Source: Limimaricola sp027213785 (GTDB lineage Bacteria > Pseudomonadota > Alphaproteobacteria > Rhodobacterales > Rhodobacteraceae). Taken from it: a stretch of DNA of 64,000 bases. The notes under the pieces were generated by a model, which was not told the origin of the DNA, made no database searches, and saw only the letters and a list, made by a program, of their open reading frames with translations. Shown one piece after another: positions 61,449 through 64,000 of this stretch (its first letter is position 1; each line of letters opens with the position of its first letter). A program made the position numbers and the translations under genes. The DNA lies in the NCBI RefSeq assembly GCF_050847355.1, contig NZ_CP193755.1:1984001-2048000 (forward strand), given 5' to 3'.

Positions 61449-62864
61449 TCAGCTATCGCGCCCCTTATAGGCCGCGAGCGCGCGGTCGCGCCCCTCCGCC
61501 GCGCCGACGATCGGGTCGGGATAGGGCATGTCCGCCGACAGCCCCCAGCGGCGCGGCGCCGCCTCGAGAAAGTCGCACGCGGTTCGCGGCGGATCGGCCT
61601 GGCCCTCGGCAATCCAGGCGCGCTGATAGGCGCCGTCGGGGTCGAACTTTTCGAGCTGGCTCTCGGGGTTGTAGACGCGGAAATAGGGCGCGGCATCAGG
61701 ACCGGAGCCCGCGATCCATTGCCAGCCCAGCGCGTTGTTGGCCGGGTCCCAGTCGACGAGGCAGTCGGCGAACCAGTCATGGCCGATCTTCCAATGCGTC
61801 ATCAGGTGCTTGGTAAGATAGGAGCCGGTGATCATCCGGGCGCGGTTGTGCATCCGCCCCGTCGCGTAGAGCTCGCGCATCGCGGCATCCACGAAGCGCA
61901 TCCCCGTCCGGCCCCGCTTCCACGCCGTGGCCTCGGGGCTGTCGCCATCCTCGGACCACGGGAACCGGTCCCATTCGGCGCGCCAGTTGCGGGTGATCAG
62001 CCGGGGCGTGTGGTGCAGCAGGTGATAGGCGAACTCGCGCCAGAGCAGTTCCTTGAGAAAGGTCTCGGCCCCGCCCGCCCCCGCCTCGCGCGCGCCGAGC
62101 GCGGCGCGGTAGCAGCTGCGGATCGAGATTTCGCCATATGTGAGGTTCTCGGACAGGCCCGAGGTGCCCTCGATGTCGGGCCGGTCGCGGGCAATGTGGT
62201 AATCCTCGACCCGCTCCGCGACGAAGCGGTCGAGCCGCGCCCGCGCCGCCGTCTCGCCGACGATGAGGTAGCGCGCTACCACGTCCGCCCCGCGCCGCAT
62301 GTCGCGGCCCATCCGCCAGTCGTCGAGGCGTTCGCTGTCGGGCCAGCTTTCGGGCGCGGGCAGCCGTGCCGGCGTGGGCAGCGGGTCGCCCGGATCGCGG
62401 CTGCGCACCGCCTTCATGTATGGGGTGTAGACCTTGTAGTAACCGCCGGTCTTGGTCTCGACGCTTTCGGGCTCGAACAACAGATGGCCCGTGAAATCGC
62501 GGGTTTCGATGCCCTCCGCGTCGAGACCTTCCATGGCTTCGGCATCGCGTGTTCGCGCCTCGGGGTCGTAGGCGCGGCTCCACCAGACCGCCCGCGCCCC
62601 GGTCTCCGCGACCAGTGTCCGCAGGCTGTCGAGCGCACGGCCACGCCGAAGGATCAGCTTCGAGCCGATGCCGTCCAGATCGCGCGCGAGGCTTTCGAGC
62701 GAGAGACCGAGCCGGAAACGGGGCGCGGCGCCCTGCCCCTCGACCACCTCGTCATGCACGAAGACCGGGATCAGCGGCGCGCCGGTCTCGACCGCCTCGG
62801 CCAGCATCGGGTGATCGGCCAGCCGCAGGTCGCGGCGGAACCACAGAAGGATCGGGGCGGGCAT
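61449..62864 (-). CDS. phrB: Deoxyribodipyrimidine photolyase
   Basis: Light-driven DNA repair flavoprotein of 471 residues. The N-terminal antenna domain begins LLWFRRDLRLADHPML. The C-terminal FAD-binding domain carries LKELLWREFAYHLLHHTPRL, the TGMRFVDAAMREL helix, and WKIGHDWFADCLVDWDPANNALGWQWIAGSGPDAAPYFR with the conserved tryptophans and the photolyase family signature. It is probably a class I CPD photolyase. It follows an MscS-type gene on the same strand. Confidence 0.93.
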   Translation of the reverse strand: MPAPILLWFRRDLRLADHPMLAEAVETGAPLIPVFVHDEVVEGQGAAPRFRLGLSLESLARDLDGIGSKLILRRGRALDSLRTLVAETGARAVWWSRAYDPEARTRDAEAMEGLDAEGIETRDFTGHLLFEPESVETKTGGYYKVYTPYMKAVRSRDPGDPLPTPARLPAPESWPDSERLDDWRMGRDMRRGADVVARYLIVGETAARARLDRFVAERVEDYHIARDRPDIEGTSGLSENLTYGEISIRSCYRAALGAREAGAGGAETFLKELLWREFAYHLLHHTPRLITRNWRAEWDRFPWSEDGDSPEATAWKRGRTGMRFVDAAMRELYATGRMHNRARMITGSYLTKHLMTHWKIGHDWFADCLVDWDPANNALGWQWIAGSGPDAAPYFRVYNPESQLEKFDPDGAYQRAWIAEGQADPPRTACDFLEAAPRRWGLSADMPYPDPIVGAAEGRDRALAAYKGRDS

Positions 62865-62914
62865 GGGGTCACTCCTCGGCGCTTTTGCCCCGAGCTAGCG
62901 CCCCGCCGTGCCGA

Positions 62915-64000
62915 TCAAGCCGCGCCGTCGCGTCGCAGCGGCTCGGCCGGATGCTCCGCCCGCGCGGTCTGCACCGTCAGCTCCTCGCGGGTGCGCGGCA
63001 GCGCGTGCGGGATCTCGGCCTGAATCCAGGCCACCAGCTTTTCGCGGATCTCGCAGCGCAGGTCGAAGGCGCGCCCGGCATTGCGGGCCGAGGCCAGCAC
63101 CCGCACCTCCATCACCCGTTCGCGGAAATCGGTGACGGCGAGGTTGAACACGTCGCGGTCCCACAGCGCGCTCGCCTCGGTGATCTCGCGCGCCTTGTCG
63201 CGGATCCGGTCGATCGGCGCGGAATGGTCGAGATAGAGCAGCACCGAGCCGATCAGGGTCGAATTCTCGCGGGTCCAGTTCTGGAACGGTTGCTCGATGA
63301 AGTAGCTCAGCGGCACGATCATCCGCCGCCAGTCCCAGATCCGGATCACCACGTAGGTCGAGGTGATCTCCTCGACATTGCCCCATTCGCCTTCGACGAT
63401 CAGCGCGTCGTCGATCCGGATCGGCTGGGTCATGGCAAGCTGGATCCCGGCGAAGAGGTTCTTGAGCACCGGCTGCAGCGCGAGGCCCGCGACGATGCCA
63501 GCGGCCCCCGCCGAGGCCAGCAGCGACACGCCGTATTGGCGTACCTCCTCGAAGGTCATCAGCGCCGTGGCGATGGCGACGATGGAGATCAGGACAGAGG
63601 CGACGCGCAGGAATATCTTGGTCTGGGTGACATGCTTGCGCGCGAGGAGATTGTCCTCGGCGTCGAGCGTGTAGCGACGCAGATGCAGCTTGGCCCAGAC
63701 ATCGAGCACCACCCGCGCGATCCAGCCGATGAGCAGGATCGTCCCCACCAGCACGAGGTGCTGCAGCCCCCGCTCATCCGACGGCGAGAGCGGCGCGACG
63801 GCGGCGGCGGGCGCCATGAAGAAGAAGATCAGGCCGAGCCGGGCGGGTCCGCGCGTCTGCCGCACCAGTTCGCGGCGGAACATCGCGCTGCCTTGGGCCC
63901 AGCGACCGAGCGCGCGGTAGATCAGCGCATGGACGAGGCAGGCCAGCGCGATGGCGAGGCCGAAATCGATCAGGATCACGGCCCAGGCCGGCAGCCAGCC
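62915..64000 (-). CDS. MscS-family mechanosensitive channel (5' end cut by window edge)
   Basis: Mechanosensitive channel of at least 362 codons; its N-terminus lies beyond position 64000. A GTG at 63979 could be a start, but the frame stays open to the edge with a plausible membrane segment (GWLPAWAVILIDFGLAIALAC), so the real start is probably outside. The MscS core reads GVSLLASAGAAGIVAGLALQPVLKNLFAGIQLAM near 150, followed by the beta domain (PIRIDDALIVEGEWGNVEEIT). It is unlike the large channel at 54814-57465 and much shorter. Confidence 0.85.
   Translation of the reverse strand, partial: GWLPAWAVILIDFGLAIALACLVHALIYRALGRWAQGSAMFRRELVRQTRGPARLGLIFFFMAPAAAVAPLSPSDERGLQHLVLVGTILLIGWIARVVLDVWAKLHLRRYTLDAEDNLLARKHVTQTKIFLRVASVLISIVAIATALMTFEEVRQYGVSLLASAGAAGIVAGLALQPVLKNLFAGIQLAMTQPIRIDDALIVEGEWGNVEEITSTYVVIRIWDWRRMIVPLSYFIEQPFQNWTRENSTLIGSVLLYLDHSAPIDRIRDKAREITEASALWDRDVFNLAVTDFRERVMEVRVLASARNAGRAFDLRCEIREKLVAWIQAEIPHALPRTREELTVQTARAEHPAEPLRRDGAA

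Overview
The window is a high-GC chromosomal segment from an alphaproteobacterium, most likely Rhodobacterales (the Rhodobacter/Roseobacter group). The evidence is the G+C-rich coding sequence, the trgA-trgB-cysK order known from Rhodobacter sphaeroides, perfect FNR/FnrL boxes (TTGAT-N4-ATCAA), and a 2-aminobenzoyl-CoA catabolic operon. The species cannot be named from sequence alone. Both ends cut genes: a xylF-like binding protein at the left edge and an MscS-family channel at the right edge.

Left part (1-18060). A xylF-like gene and a divergent ROK repressor share a palindromic operator. An FG-GAP/ASPIC protein and a metallophosphoesterase follow. Then 14 minus-strand genes run from 17979 down to 4604, apparently as one operon: 2-aminobenzoyl-CoA monooxygenase/reductase, SDR, MarR regulator, enoyl-CoA hydratase-like, acyl-CoA dehydrogenase, 2-aminobenzoate-CoA ligase-like, tryptophan 2,3-dioxygenase, a five-gene Liv-type ABC importer, a hotdog thioesterase and a Rid-family protein. 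Together they look like uptake and degradation of tryptophan/kynurenine/anthranilate through CoA thioesters. Kynurenine formamidase and kynureninase are not in the window.

Middle (18070-28960). The conserved prkA-yeaH-spoVR stress operon has a clear promoter. After a lone sulfotransferase comes a cluster of four tandem-domain universal stress proteins with a small membrane protein and a lipoprotein cytochrome c. Four FNR-like boxes sit in front of these genes, which suggests a low-oxygen module.

Centre (28977-47410). An AT-rich intergenic region and two LuxR-type regulators, one of them membrane-tethered, flank two secreted proteins with PepSY-like domains and very long poly-aspartate tails. 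Next is a scrambled type II secretion system (gspK, O, G, J, I, F, C, M, L, E and, further on, D). It encloses a Tat-type multicopper oxidase with a strongly basic tail and a SCO1-cytochrome c fusion with a histidine-rich tail. A Tat-type lipoprotein of the penicillin-binding-protein-activator family closes the block. I read this as a candidate metal-handling or metal-oxidising secretion module, and it is the most interesting part of the window.

Right part (47868-64000). A P2-type cation ATPase, a PfkB-family sugar kinase and a small unknown protein are followed by a gene-poor stretch with a decayed IS110-type transposase next to tRNA-Ser(GGA). Then come an AI-2E/PerM transporter, and the minus-strand set trgA, trgB, cysK and an MscS/MscK-like channel, preceded by cfa, a photolyase gene and a second MscS-family channel.
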